Source of the DNA: Cohnella terricola
GTDB lineage: Bacteria > Bacillota > Bacilli > Paenibacillales > Paenibacillaceae
Direction of reading: 5' to 3'
NCBI RefSeq assembly: GCF_007786475.1
Contig: NZ_VNJJ01000017.1
Span: 28,320 to 92,319, forward strand
Length of the DNA stretch: 64,000 nt
Position numbers and translations under genes: made by a program. A model generated the notes under the pieces. That model saw nothing but the letters and a program-made list of their open reading frames with translations, was not told the origin of the DNA and searched no databases. Below are positions 41,791 to 50,713 of this stretch, one piece after another. Within the stretch, counting starts at the first letter, position 1. Each line of letters begins with the position of its first letter.

Positions 41791-41824
41791 TCTATTTCCC
41801 AGATGAAGAAGGTGGACAAACCTA

Positions 41825-42505
41825 ATGGATATATTTACGAGAATAAAATCCATCGGAAAAACGGCCAGTATTGCAAAGATTGGGGGATTTCGTCCAGAGA
41901 CTACCGACTTGAGTTGGTTTGGCGGAAACTTCCTCTTCGATCCGAATACCCCATGGCCAGAAGAAGACGGTATCAAATTGATTCCAATTCTACAAATTTA
42001 TATCCCGGATATCGAAAATGGGAGAGATATTTTTGGGGATTACGAATTAGCTCAAATATTTATTAATGTAGATCGATTAAATCACTATATTCCGAAGAAC
42101 GGCGAAGGATGGAGAATTGTTTTCTATAAGGAGATAAAAGGGCTTGTACAATCGACAACTCCTGACACAGCAGCACTCTTAAAACCGTTTCCGGTTAGGT
42201 GGAGCCAACATGATAAACCTGATTATCCATGTTGGGAAGAATCATGGGAATATGCCGATATGACCGAAATAAATAATTCAAAAGAGTTGTCGGATAGATT
42301 CTTTGATGAATTTACGCGATATTACCAAACGAAAATCGGAGGATATGCGTCATACATTCAATCTCCGATTTCCAAAGACTATGAGTTCATTTTACAAATA
42401 TCTTCAGAACCTAAACCGGGATTCATGATTGGTGACAACGGAAACATATATATTTATAGATCAAAGATAGATAATGAATGGTATTTATATTGGGACTGCT
42501 ACTGA
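41825..42505 (+). CDS. DUF1963 (YwqG-like) family protein
   Basis: 226 aa. TDLSWFGGNFLFDPNTPWPE, then GIKLIPILQIYIPDI and DYELAQIFINVDRL, and EFILQISSEPKPGFMIGDNG near the end give the DUF1963 pattern (water-filled beta-sandwich found as a SUKH-like immunity or single-domain protein). Function unknown. Confidence 0.78.
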   Translation: MDIFTRIKSIGKTASIAKIGGFRPETTDLSWFGGNFLFDPNTPWPEEDGIKLIPILQIYIPDIENGRDIFGDYELAQIFINVDRLNHYIPKNGEGWRIVFYKEIKGLVQSTTPDTAALLKPFPVRWSQHDKPDYPCWEESWEYADMTEINNSKELSDRFFDEFTRYYQTKIGGYASYIQSPISKDYEFILQISSEPKPGFMIGDNGNIYIYRSKIDNEWYLYWDCY

Positions 42506-42631
42506 AATCTGTAGGCGTCGGATCTTGCCAAAAAATTGAGCGGCAATTCAAGATTGGAATGATGACTTGAGTAACATCGATAATGTTCGGGTATTCAGAT
42601 GAAAGACACGAAGATCGGAGTAAAAAATGAT

Positions 42632-43441
42632 ATGAAACCTAAGAAGAGGTCAAAGACGAGATTAATTCTTGGATCGTATTATTATAAATCCAAAAGATAT
42701 TTGGAGTGGAATTTGGGTAATGCAAAGTTTGCCAAGCAGGTTGATTCCGCTGCACTTCAGTATACAATTTTCGAGCATAAGACCCCTTTATTGAGAAGGC
42801 TAAAGGATGTAGAGATGATCTTGCAGTATAATAAAATTAAAAATCTAGAAATAGCAATTCGTAAAATAGATAATATCATGATTTATCCGGGCGAAACATT
42901 TTCATATTGGAAGTCGATCGGTATCCCAAGCAAAAGAAAAGGTTATGTTGAAGGGATGACTTTGTTTTATGGAGGGTTTAAGCCAGGTATTGGGGGAGGA
43001 CTCTGTCAGCTATCGAATCTGATTTATTGGATGACCTTACATACTCCTCTAACGGTTACGGAGAGACATCGACACAGTTACGATGTATTTCCCGATTCGA
43101 ATAGAACTCAGCCATTTGGAAGCGGGGCAACTTGTGCATATAACTATCTTGATTTAAGAATATATAATCCTACAGATCAACCGTATCAATTATCGATAAA
43201 AATGGATTCGAACTTTTTATATGGGGAATGGAAAACGATAAACGAATCAACACTTTCCTATGAGGTTTATGAAAAGGAACATAAGATATCCCAGGAATAT
43301 TGGGGTGGTTACATCAGATCTAACTCGCTCTATCGAAGAACAATGAATCGTTATGGTGAACTGATTTCCGATGAATGGATTACTGAGAATATCGCTTTAA
43401 TGATGTATCAACCATTTTTGGAATCATCGAACAAGGGCTGA
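42632..43441 (+). CDS. VanW-family protein
   Basis: 269 aa from the ATG at 42632 (GGAG 11 bp upstream; the frame is open back to 42599). The diagnostic VanW region: IMIYPGETFSYWKSIGIPSK, KGYVEGMTLFYGGFKPGIGG, GLCQLSNLIYWMTLHTPLTV, ERHRHSYDVFPDSNRTQPFG. VanW accompanies some vancomycin resistance clusters but is itself of unknown activity. No other van gene is present, so a resistance role cannot be claimed. Its own terminator follows. Confidence 0.88.
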   Translation: MKPKKRSKTRLILGSYYYKSKRYLEWNLGNAKFAKQVDSAALQYTIFEHKTPLLRRLKDVEMILQYNKIKNLEIAIRKIDNIMIYPGETFSYWKSIGIPSKRKGYVEGMTLFYGGFKPGIGGGLCQLSNLIYWMTLHTPLTVTERHRHSYDVFPDSNRTQPFGSGATCAYNYLDLRIYNPTDQPYQLSIKMDSNFLYGEWKTINESTLSYEVYEKEHKISQEYWGGYIRSNSLYRRTMNRYGELISDEWITENIALMMYQPFLESSNKG

Positions 43442-43468
43442 TTCAACTACATATTCGAAATTTTCGTT

Positions 43469-43517
43469 AAAAGCGGCAGAACAGAACTCTAAGGGGATCT
43501 GATCTGCCGCTTTTTTT
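43469..43517 (+). terminator. Strong terminator after the VanW gene
   Basis: AAAAGCGGCAGA pairs with TCTGCCGCTTTT, with a T-run of seven. A typical intrinsic terminator. Confidence 0.85.
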
Positions 43518-43526
43518 ATGAACCAA

Positions 43527-43577
43527 TTGACCAATCAAACCCATACGTGATATATTGTGCATACACAACATACACAA
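43527..43577 (+). promoter_or_regulatory. Promoter and GntR operator of the ABC module
   Basis: TTGACC 43527-43532, 18-bp spacer, TATATT 43551-43556. TTGTG 43555-43559 and CACAA 43573-43577 are inverted around GTATACACAACAT-like sequence; this dyad overlaps the transcription start. The GntR (YtrA-type) repressor at the end of the operon is the likely ligand of the site (inference). Confidence 0.6.
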
Positions 43578-43597
43578 TTTTGGAGTGGAGGTATGGT

Positions 43598-44452
43598 ATG
43601 CTGGCACTAGACATTCGCAATGTAAATAAGCAATACCCGAGTTTTCAGTTAAAGGATATATCGTTCCAGCTCGAAAAGGGTTATATTATGGGGTTTATCG
43701 GTGCCAATGGAGCTGGAAAAACAACCACAATCAAATCGATCCTAAATATGATTCATACGGATAGCGGTGAGGTTCATATTCTGGGCAGAAACATAGCCGA
43801 ATATGAGCTCGAATTGAAGCAAGAAATCGGATGCGCATTTGGCGGTAATGATTTTTACAATCGCAGCAAGATGAAAACGTTGACCGATGTCATTAAGAAG
43901 TTCTACAAGAATTGGAATGATGAGACCTATGCTAACTATTTGAGAAGATTCAAATTGGACGAAAACAAAAAAATTGCCGAGTTGTCTACGGGAATGAAAG
44001 TAAAGTATAGCTTGGCTCTTGCCTTATCTCATGGGGCGAAGCTACTCGTCCTAGATGAACCGACAAGCGGACTCGATCCGGTCGCTAGAGACGATCTGTT
44101 GGATATTTTTCAAGAGCTCGTCGTCGATGGCGAAATCAGCATCCTTTTCTCAACTCACATTACGTCCGACTTGGAAAAGTGCGCGGATTATATTACCTTT
44201 ATCGAAAATGGGAAAATCATTGCCAGTTCTGAGAAAGACGAGTTTAAGGAGTCCTATCGTCTGCTGAATGGTGCCGAAAGTCAACTCAATCAGGTGAAAG
44301 AACGTCTCATTTCCTACAAAATCAATTCCTTCGGATTTACGGGATTGATTCACTCCCGAGACTTCGAACCTACCTTCGACATTAAAGCGACCATACCGAG
44401 CCTCGAGGAATTCATGATTTATTTCGCGAAAAAGGAGGATACCCATGTATAA
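43598..44452 (+). CDS. ABC transporter ATP-binding protein (YtrB/ABC-2 type)
   Basis: 284 aa from the ATG at 43598 (GTGGAGG; the frame is open back to 43547). Walker A IGANGAGKTTT (34-44), signature ELSTGMKVKYSLALA, Walker B KLLVLDEPTSGLD, and switch His in FSTHITSDLEK. ABC-2-type exporters of this kind, with a YtrA-family repressor, respond to cell-wall antibiotics in B. subtilis (ytrABCDEF). Overlaps the next permease by 8 nt. Confidence 0.92.
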   Translation: MLALDIRNVNKQYPSFQLKDISFQLEKGYIMGFIGANGAGKTTTIKSILNMIHTDSGEVHILGRNIAEYELELKQEIGCAFGGNDFYNRSKMKTLTDVIKKFYKNWNDETYANYLRRFKLDENKKIAELSTGMKVKYSLALALSHGAKLLVLDEPTSGLDPVARDDLLDIFQELVVDGEISILFSTHITSDLEKCADYITFIENGKIIASSEKDEFKESYRLLNGAESQLNQVKERLISYKINSFGFTGLIHSRDFEPTFDIKATIPSLEEFMIYFAKKEDTHV

Positions 44453-45101
44453 CTTAGTGATGAAGGATTTGAAATTAGGAGTAAATCCTATGTTTTTCTT
44501 ATTGCCTATATTGATGGGCGCCTTAATGCTCGTTCCTGGATGGCTATATTTTCTCGTCCCTCTGTATTTTTGTTGGATAACGATACCGAATATGTTTGCC
44601 GGATTTAGAACCCAGAACGATCTGATATTTACTACGATGATGCCTGTATCCAGAAAGGATATAGTGAAAGCAAGGGTGTTCGTTATTGTCATCCTTGAAA
44701 TACTGCATCTTGTCATCGCCATGATTTACGGGATGATCACGATTCGCTTATACCCGCATCTGATCTACTATTTCTTCGCACCGCACATGGGTTTTTGGGG
44801 TCTATGTTTTGTCATGTTTGCGATCTTCAACTTGGTATTTGTGCCTATGTATTACAAAACGGCGTATAAATATGGAGGGGCGACGATCTCATCCATTACG
44901 GCCGCTATGCTTTTTGCCGGAGTAGCACAATGGCTGGGAATCCAGAATTCTTTTCTCTCTGACACTTTTAAGGGTACCGGGGTCGACAATATGGCGCTTC
45001 AAATAACTATCCTGATCGCAGGAATCGTAATTTATATTGCATTTACTATGATCGCTTATCGAATTGCGGTTAAACGATTCCTAAAAGTAGAAATCATATG
45101 A
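44445..45101 (+). CDS. ABC-2 type permease
   Basis: 218 aa with six predicted helices: FLLPILMGALMLVPGWLYFL, VFVIVILEILHLVIAMIYG, LCFVMFAIFNLVFVPMYY, ISSITAAMLFAGVAQWL and ITILIAGIVIYIAFTMIAY. Membrane partner of the preceding ATPase. Its stop overlaps the GntR start by 4 nt (ATGA), so the three proteins form a coupled operon. Confidence 0.88.
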   Translation: MYNLVMKDLKLGVNPMFFLLPILMGALMLVPGWLYFLVPLYFCWITIPNMFAGFRTQNDLIFTTMMPVSRKDIVKARVFVIVILEILHLVIAMIYGMITIRLYPHLIYYFFAPHMGFWGLCFVMFAIFNLVFVPMYYKTAYKYGGATISSITAAMLFAGVAQWLGIQNSFLSDTFKGTGVDNMALQITILIAGIVIYIAFTMIAYRIAVKRFLKVEII

Positions 45102-45463
45102 ACGTATCGATCTCGAACACATCGGAAAAGCCGATCTATCAGCAGCTTTTCGAACAAATCAGCGCTCAAATTCTGAAAGGCGAACTGGAAAGCGGCTATT
45201 GTTTACCACCCATTCGACAAGCAGCCCAAGAGCTTCGAGTTAGTGTCATTACCGTTAAGAAAGCTTGGGAAGAGCTTGAACGATGTGGTTTGATCAATAC
45301 TGTAACAGGAAAAGGGTGCTTCGTAGCGGAGTTTTCGTCCGATGAGATGCTCCGAATACGCAACGAAATGATCTTGAATCAAATGGAGATCGACATTTCC
45401 TACTACAAATCGTTTGGCCTTACCTTAGATGAAGTAATTGCGCTGTTGAAAAAGATTTATTAA
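45098..45463 (+). CDS. GntR-family regulator (YtrA subfamily)
   Basis: 121 aa. The winged helix-turn-helix IYQQLFEQISAQILKGELES, LPPIRQAAQELRVSVITVKK, AWEELERCGLINTVTGKGCF fills residues 13-85, with only a short helical tail (DEVIALLKKIY) instead of a ligand domain, as in YtrA. Likely represses the 43527 promoter. Confidence 0.9.
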   Translation: MNVSISNTSEKPIYQQLFEQISAQILKGELESGYCLPPIRQAAQELRVSVITVKKAWEELERCGLINTVTGKGCFVAEFSSDEMLRIRNEMILNQMEIDISYYKSFGLTLDEVIALLKKIY

Positions 45464-45491
45464 CTTTATTATTCCCGCCTCCAGTGGATGG

Positions 45492-45525
45492 ACCGGAAAG
45501 CTCTCATTACGGGGGCTTTTTTCAT
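45492..45525 (+). terminator. Weak terminator after the GntR gene
   Basis: AAAGC 45498-45502 pairs with GCTTTT 45515-45520, with a T-run. The stem is short. Confidence 0.45.
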
Positions 45526-45528
45526 TGG

Positions 45529-45600
45529 CAAATTCCGCGATTCACTCTGTGGGGCTTACATCCATTGATTGTCGGATGTATAATCATGGGAGAAACACAA
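45529..45600 (+). repeat. Type II attC-like left remnant
   Basis: ATTCCGCGATTCACTCTGTG (compare CACCGCATTCACGCTGTGGG at 31686), then GTCGGATGTATAATCATGGG. The TAAC core, hairpin and right half are lost. Confidence 0.45.
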
Positions 45601-45637
45601 ACAATGGAAATTTCAGCGAACAGGAGTATGTGGTGGA

Positions 45638-45991
45638 ATGGGTCTATTTAAGAAGTTAAGAAATAAATATGTAATTTGGCATGCAAATCGTGTTAAGTTT
45701 CCGGAATTTACTCCAAGTATTATCGTCAGAAAAAAAGCAGCTTTTTCTGGAAGGGTTCAAAAGGTAGGATTTCGCTTGGAAATTTATTGTATAGCCCGAA
45801 GAATGAAAATAACGGGATGGGTGAGAAATCTAAAAGATGGGAGTGTTGAAGCAGAATTACAGGGGGAACAGTCGCATATAGATTTTCTGATCAATTGCAT
45901 GCGGTCACTGAAACGGGCGTCTGTAAAGAAAATGGCTATAATTGATCTGCCTATTAGAGAGGATGAAGAAAGCTTTACGATAGTGGAATAA
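45638..45991 (+). CDS. Acylphosphatase
   Basis: 117 aa. FSGRVQKVGFRLEIYCIARR carries catalytic Arg46, and GWVRNLKDGSVEAELQG catalytic Asn64. The 18-residue spacing equals that of classic acylphosphatases (Arg23/Asn41). A basic N-terminal extension of about 30 residues (LFKKLRNKYVIWHANRVKF) precedes the domain. Hydrolyses acyl phosphates in the cytosol. Confidence 0.88.
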   Translation: MGLFKKLRNKYVIWHANRVKFPEFTPSIIVRKKAAFSGRVQKVGFRLEIYCIARRMKITGWVRNLKDGSVEAELQGEQSHIDFLINCMRSLKRASVKKMAIIDLPIREDEESFTIVE

Positions 45992-46017
45992 AGTTAAAAA
46001 TTCTATGGAGGTGCCAA

Positions 46018-46461
46018 ATGAAATCTAAAGTATTTATTTTATTCATGGTTGGGACAGTTTGTTTGTCATTATTAGGCAATAAAACTACGAGCGCTAAAGA
46101 GGATCTTCAAATATACCTTAACGGATCAAAGACGGATTCTTCTATCATGATCGTAAAAAATACAGTATTTGTACCGATTGAATATATAAATTCAAATCCC
46201 AAGCTTACTTTCGGATATATTGAAGGCGAAAATCCAAAATTAATTATTCTTGAAAGTAATGACTTTACTGTCTATCTTACGATTGGAAGCAAGGATGCTA
46301 AAAAGAATGATGAGAACATAAAAGTAACAACCCCACCATTTACAAAGAATGATCATAAATGGATCCCTTTAAGATTCGTTGCCGAAACATTTGGACTTAA
46401 GGTGAATTGGGACCCTAATACGAAAAATGTATCCATTCAAACACCAAGTAAAAGTAAATAA
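46018..46461 (+). CDS. Secreted stalk (copper amine oxidase N-terminal-like) domain protein
   Basis: 147 aa, TGGAGG upstream. Signal peptide (KVFILFMVGTVCLSLLG, cleavage near TTSA-KE). One and a half stalk units: IYLNGSKTDSS...VFVPIEYIN and the diagnostic WIPLRFVAETFGLKVNWDPN before VSIQTP. Such domains are common on Paenibacillaceae surface proteins; here it is free-standing and secreted. Confidence 0.85.
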   Translation: MKSKVFILFMVGTVCLSLLGNKTTSAKEDLQIYLNGSKTDSSIMIVKNTVFVPIEYINSNPKLTFGYIEGENPKLIILESNDFTVYLTIGSKDAKKNDENIKVTTPPFTKNDHKWIPLRFVAETFGLKVNWDPNTKNVSIQTPSKSK

Positions 46462-46477
46462 GCTAGGGGCTAACATA

Positions 46478-46999
46478 ATGGAGCGTGTTCATTTAATTAG
46501 GCCTTCATTAAGTTTGAAGGATGAATATTTGGAATTTTATCAAGAATGGAAAAAAAGTGGGGAAGATATGGTCCCCTGGGTTATTAGTCGAGACCCATCC
46601 GATTTTGAGAAGATGATTGGATGGTTGAATGATAATGAAAGAGGGATTAATCTTAACGAAGGTTGGGTTCCGGATTCGACATTTTGGTTGGTTTCTGAAA
46701 GAAATAGGATCTTAGGTGTAGTAAATATAAGACATAAATTGACGGAATTTTTAATGAATAGAGGCGGACATATTGGCTATGGTATACGCCCATCAGATAG
46801 AAAGAGGGGGTATGCTACCCAATTATTATCCTTATCTTTGGACGAAGCAAAGAAGTTAGGCATATATAAAGTTCTAGTCGTTTGCGATGAGAATAACGTT
46901 GCCTCTGAAAGAACGATTATTCGTAACGGAGGTATATCAGACAATGATTTTATCGAAGAGGACGGGAACGTCATTAAGAGATATTGGATAAACCTTTGA
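46478..46999 (+). CDS. GNAT-family N-acetyltransferase
   Basis: 173 aa from the ATG at 46478 (TAGGGG upstream; the frame is open back into the previous gene). VHLIRPSLSLKDEYLEFYQE, WLVSERNRILGVVNIRHKL, GYGIRPSDRKRGYATQLLSL (acetyl-CoA loop KRGYAT), VLVVCDENNVASERTIIRNG. It matches the acetyltransferase_3 branch. Acceptor unknown. Confidence 0.9.
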   Translation: MERVHLIRPSLSLKDEYLEFYQEWKKSGEDMVPWVISRDPSDFEKMIGWLNDNERGINLNEGWVPDSTFWLVSERNRILGVVNIRHKLTEFLMNRGGHIGYGIRPSDRKRGYATQLLSLSLDEAKKLGIYKVLVVCDENNVASERTIIRNGGISDNDFIEEDGNVIKRYWINL

Positions 47000-47049
47000 A
47001 ATCGATTCGAACGGATAAAGTTCTGTAGTCATTAATGGAGGAGATCTAA

Positions 47050-47370
47050 TTGTCTCGGCCACAAATCGATATTTTAGAACCATGGATTCCCGAGTCGTCC
47101 ACGATTTTTCTTGAAGAACTCTATGATGAGCTATCTAATAATCATATCCTTTACGGAGCTGAACTTCATGTGATTGCTCGAAGATTAGATAAAGACGAAG
47201 TGCTTTTTCAATTTCAAGAAGATTCAAATAAATACGTACAAGTGCATCTAACCTGGAAACAAGATAAAGAATCCAATCCAACATGGCCACGATTTATCAT
47301 ATTTAATTCTATTGAAGAGTGGGTTAACCAGGTAATGCTACTTGATCACAAAGAATATGAAACAGATTAG
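47050..47370 (+). CDS. Hypothetical protein
   Basis: 106 aa, TTG start after GGAGGAG. SRPQIDILEPWIPESSTIFL, ELYDELSNNHILYGAELHVI, VQVHLTWKQDKESNPTWPRF. Resembles small cytosolic beta-alpha proteins seen in Bacillus; no family name known to me. Confidence 0.7.
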   Translation: MSRPQIDILEPWIPESSTIFLEELYDELSNNHILYGAELHVIARRLDKDEVLFQFQEDSNKYVQVHLTWKQDKESNPTWPRFIIFNSIEEWVNQVMLLDHKEYETD

Positions 47371-47409
47371 GTTTTTGATTTGTGTGGGAAGTAAAGGAGA
47401 GAAAGATAG

Positions 47410-48351
47410 ATGCCCTATGATATTGATAGTAAATTTGTGATTGCGGTAGCCTCTAGTGCATTATTTGATCTTACTGAGTCTGATCGTGTATTCAGAGAGA
47501 ATGGTGAAGAATTTTATCGTAAGTATCAGAGAGAACAAGAAAATAAAATATTAACGCCAGGTGTGGCTTTTCCATTGATCAAGAGATTGTTGAGCATTAA
47601 CACGTCTCAGGATCAAATCGTCGAGGTTGTATTGCTATCAAGGAATGATCCCGATACAGGTTTGAGGGTTTTTAAGTCCATTGAGTATTACGGGTTAACG
47701 ATTAGTAGAGCTGTTTTTGTCGCGGGTAACAATCCATTTAAGTATATGGCTGCTTTTAATGCTAGCTTATTTTTATCTGGAAATCCAGACGACGTTAAAG
47801 AGGCAGTTGAGCATGGCTATCCCGCAGGGTGTATTTATCCGTCTGAATATATAGACAACGATGATGATAATGAAATACGATTAGCATTTGATTTCGACGG
47901 GGTCATTGCTGACGATTCGGCGGAGTCTATTTTTCAAGATGGAGCTTTAGATACATTTCATTCTCATGAAAAGAAGCTAGCGGATCAACCTTTAGCTGCA
48001 GGTCCCTTATTTAGATTCTTTATGGAAATTTCAAAGCTACAACAAAGAGAGATTCTAAAGAATAATAATGATCCTAATTACAAACCAAGAATCAGATTGG
48101 CAATTGTGACAGCGAGAAATGCCCCCGCACATGAAAGAGTAATTACGACTCTAAGAAAACTTGACATTAGAATTGATGAGGCATTTTTTCTTGGTGGAAT
48201 CGAGAAAATAAGAGTATTAAATGTTTTTATGCCGCACATTTTCTTTGATGATCAAGTAGGGCATATTGAAGGTGTTGCCAGATCTTTCCCTTCGGTTCAT
48301 GTTCCATTTGGTGTCGTTAATAACAAGGATTCTGTAAAAATGGGTGAGTAG
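47410..48351 (+). CDS. 5'-nucleotidase (NT5C1/PF06189 type)
   Basis: 313 aa, AAGGAG upstream. FVIAVASSALFDLTESDRVF at the N-terminus, VEVVLLSRNDPDTGLRVFKS, a HAD nucleophile region LAFDFDGVIADDSAE (about 157-171), and HIFFDDQVGHIEGVARSFPS near the end. The full length fits the family. Releases nucleosides from 5'-NMPs. Confidence 0.9.
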   Translation: MPYDIDSKFVIAVASSALFDLTESDRVFRENGEEFYRKYQREQENKILTPGVAFPLIKRLLSINTSQDQIVEVVLLSRNDPDTGLRVFKSIEYYGLTISRAVFVAGNNPFKYMAAFNASLFLSGNPDDVKEAVEHGYPAGCIYPSEYIDNDDDNEIRLAFDFDGVIADDSAESIFQDGALDTFHSHEKKLADQPLAAGPLFRFFMEISKLQQREILKNNNDPNYKPRIRLAIVTARNAPAHERVITTLRKLDIRIDEAFFLGGIEKIRVLNVFMPHIFFDDQVGHIEGVARSFPSVHVPFGVVNNKDSVKMGE

Positions 48352-48367
48352 ATTTAAGGGCCAGCTA

Positions 48368-48874
48368 TTAACTCCACTCAGATTTATTTGCCCAGCCTTG
48401 TTGTTTGCGAATAAAAACGATCTGGCCAATATGATAAGTGTTATGGGTACAAAGATTTGATATCGCGGCCCACCAAGGGCAATCACCAGGATAATCGGGT
48501 ACGAAAGTATCAAGCTTTGACTCGGGGTGATCTGTTATCACTTTGCGGAACTCGTAAAACAACCCATCCAATTTAGTTACCGCTTTCCTCCAGTTTTCTT
48601 CGTTTATTTCTTCCTCGATATTGAAAGTACTTGCGTTATTTTTACCAATCGATTTAAAGGATTCCTTGCCAATAAAGTAGGTTAACCATTTGTTATTCCA
48701 ATACGTCAGGTGACTTACAAGCTGCCAAATGGAATGGCTCGTTTCATCCTTTCTCCACACTGCTTGCTCCGCTGTCAGATCTTTGACCGAATCAACAAAT
48801 GTTGGAAACCAACTCAAGTCATTATGACAAGCCGCAAGTTGATCTAATAAAACATCTTTCTTTGAAGAACTCAT
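48368..48874 (-). CDS. DinB-family protein, minus strand
   Basis: 168 aa, start at 48874 with AAAGGAGAGG on the minus strand; an open frame extends back to 49156 but lacks a ribosome site. SHSIWQLVSHLTYWNNKWLT (first His) and NLCTHNTYHIGQIVFIRKQQ (C-terminal HxxxH pattern) are typical DinB metal sites. The only minus-strand gene among the small accessory genes from 3.3 to 59 kb. It converges with the 5'-nucleotidase gene (17 bp apart). Confidence 0.87.
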   Translation of the reverse strand: MSSSKKDVLLDQLAACHNDLSWFPTFVDSVKDLTAEQAVWRKDETSHSIWQLVSHLTYWNNKWLTYFIGKESFKSIGKNNASTFNIEEEINEENWRKAVTKLDGLFYEFRKVITDHPESKLDTFVPDYPGDCPWWAAISNLCTHNTYHIGQIVFIRKQQGWANKSEWS

Positions 48875-48975
48875 GTTACCTCTCCTTTTTCGAGACCAAT
48901 TGTTCGATTCGTGCAGCTGTTCTACGTAAATTGTAACATGGTACCTCTCGATGTTGTCTGGAGAATTCAATAATA

Positions 48976-49005
48976 TTGAACTATTCTGTGTTCTTTTCGT
49001 ATATA
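48976..49005 (+). promoter_or_regulatory. Promoter before the DUF3995 gene
   Basis: TTGAAC 48976-48981, 18-bp spacer, TATATA 49000-49005, in the 197-bp divergent interval. Confidence 0.5.
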
Positions 49006-49071
49006 TGAACGAAAGGGTTAAGTTGGATCGTTGGGTGAACGTAAATTCTAACGAATCATTAAAGGAGAAGA

Positions 49072-49539
49072 ATGAATAATTTAAGGCACTCATGGCCAAT
49101 AATTGCCGGTATGATATGGTCGTTTGTATTTGCATTAATGAGCTTTTATTGGGCATGCGGGGGCATGATTGGAGCAGCTACATTAGGCGGAGAGATATAT
49201 CAAATGGCTTTATCTAGACAGCCGGATTTCATTAAAATCTTATGGCTAACAGGAGTAGTTAAAGTAGTTGGCGGAGTATTATTATGGATGATGTTAAGTG
49301 ATTGGAAACATGATTTTATTAGAAAGAGTATTTATTATGCGGCTTTCACAAGTGGAATACTATTATTTGTTTATGGACTGGCAAACTTTGCAACCATTTT
49401 CCTATCTATCATCAATGTATTAGAGCTAAAGATCGAAAGTGAAGCTAGATGGTGGCGGCTATTATTTTGGGAGCCCTATTGGATGTTGGGGGGAATTTTA
49501 TTTTTCATTTCAAGTAAGAGATTTGCTCATAACCTTTGA
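49072..49539 (+). CDS. DUF3995 membrane protein
   Basis: 155 aa, AAGGAG upstream. Four helices: IIAGMIWSFVFALMSFYWAC, ILWLTGVVKVVGGVLLWMML, SIYYAAFTSGILLFVYGLAN and YWMLGGILFFISS. FYWACGG and the WRLLFWEPYWMLGG end are the DUF3995 family signature. Function unknown. Confidence 0.85.
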   Translation: MNNLRHSWPIIAGMIWSFVFALMSFYWACGGMIGAATLGGEIYQMALSRQPDFIKILWLTGVVKVVGGVLLWMMLSDWKHDFIRKSIYYAAFTSGILLFVYGLANFATIFLSIINVLELKIESEARWWRLLFWEPYWMLGGILFFISSKRFAHNL

Positions 49540-49554
49540 CAAGGGTGGATTCGC

Positions 49555-50064
49555 ATGTACAATCAAAGATTTCCGTTAATTATTGTAATCATTTTATTAT
49601 TGGTAAGTGGTTGTACTGGTAATCAATCAGATGATTCAGCACCTTCGGCTCAGAGTTCTCAACCTTCACTAGGAGCCGGCAACCTTGTCGAGCAAGCGGA
49701 GGTACCTAGTGATAAGTTTATGATGGATTTAAGAGAAACCTTGAATTTATCCTTCAAGATTTTACAAGCAATGGATGGAAAAGATTATACATTTTTAGAA
49801 TCCGTAACAGCTTCGGGAGTAACGATCGATAAAGAGAATAATCAAGTAATTTACAACTTTAGTGGAGAAGAAATGAAGTATGATTTCCTTACAGGAATAA
49901 ATTTAAATAACTTAGAATATTGGGGTTCGGGGTATATCGAGAGCTCTTCAAGATTTCAAATTGTGCTTGCAAAATTCCTTAATGATACTCATGGTACGAT
50001 ATATTTTGATTTTATTAAAGAGAGTAACCAGTGGCTATTTAATGGGATTACAACAAATGCTTAG
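49555..50064 (+). CDS. Lipoprotein of unknown function
   Basis: 169 aa, lipobox LLVSGC with Cys20, then a Ser/Gln-rich linker. Mature domain: LRETLNLSFKILQAMDGKDY, TFLESVTASGVTIDKENNQV, TIYFDFIKESNQWLFNGITT. Pattern as in small anchored DUF4878/NTF2-like lipoproteins. Starts 15 bp after the DUF3995 gene and may be co-transcribed. Confidence 0.72.
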   Translation: MYNQRFPLIIVIILLLVSGCTGNQSDDSAPSAQSSQPSLGAGNLVEQAEVPSDKFMMDLRETLNLSFKILQAMDGKDYTFLESVTASGVTIDKENNQVIYNFSGEEMKYDFLTGINLNNLEYWGSGYIESSSRFQIVLAKFLNDTHGTIYFDFIKESNQWLFNGITTNA

Positions 50065-50081
50065 AGTGGTGGATAAATGAC

Positions 50082-50696
50082 ATGAACATTCTAATTGCGC
50101 AGCCCCGTCTGGAGAGACAGCTCACACAGCTCGAATATGAGATGTCTGCTCATTCAGATGTAGATGTTGTTATTTTTCCCGAAGGATATATTAATCATAA
50201 TATTGAACATGCATGTGAACTTGCTAGAAAACATTCAAAAATTATCATTTCAGGACATAAAAATCCGAAAGACAGGGCGCTTATCATCGACCGCGAAGGC
50301 AGAATTCTTCTCGATCGAGCCAAATACGATGAATCAGCACTGGTTGAGACTGAGGGTAAAGTCATTGGTTTGATTCTTTGTGATGAACTGATTATTCAAG
50401 GCATGAGTAATATGAAACCCACAACGATAGACTTCATTGTTCACCCCATTGGAGTCGGGATGTTCAGCGAGGATCAATTTGACGAATGGATTGCTGCAGC
50501 TAGAAAGATCGCCATACAATATCACGTTATGATAATCGGAACGAGTCATGCAGACGGATCTTTTAGAGGCAGCGACATTTCAATACCGATCGCTTACTGT
50601 ATCGATAAGGATGGCGAAGATATATTCGTTTCAAAGAATGATATTCGAACAAGGATATTGAATTTTGATTCCGGTGAAGATTTCGTAACACAATAA
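50082..50696 (+). CDS. Carbon-nitrogen hydrolase (nitrilase) family protein
   Basis: 204 aa. Nitrilase triad candidates: Glu34 in VVIFPEGYIN, a Lys in RAKYDES (about 89), Cys in VIGLILCDELI (about 108). VMIIGTSHADGSFRG is the region after the nucleophile. Shorter than typical nitrilases (about 260 aa), so the C-terminal part of the fold is abbreviated. The substrate amide is unknown. Confidence 0.8.
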   Translation: MNILIAQPRLERQLTQLEYEMSAHSDVDVVIFPEGYINHNIEHACELARKHSKIIISGHKNPKDRALIIDREGRILLDRAKYDESALVETEGKVIGLILCDELIIQGMSNMKPTTIDFIVHPIGVGMFSEDQFDEWIAAARKIAIQYHVMIIGTSHADGSFRGSDISIPIAYCIDKDGEDIFVSKNDIRTRILNFDSGEDFVTQ

Positions 50697-50713
50697 TACA
50701 AGGCGGTGCAGAA

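Noticed and set aside
42632..43441. VanW as evidence of a glycopeptide-resistance cluster
   Set aside because: No vanH, ligase, vanX or VanRS-like genes are present; VanW alone does not indicate resistance.
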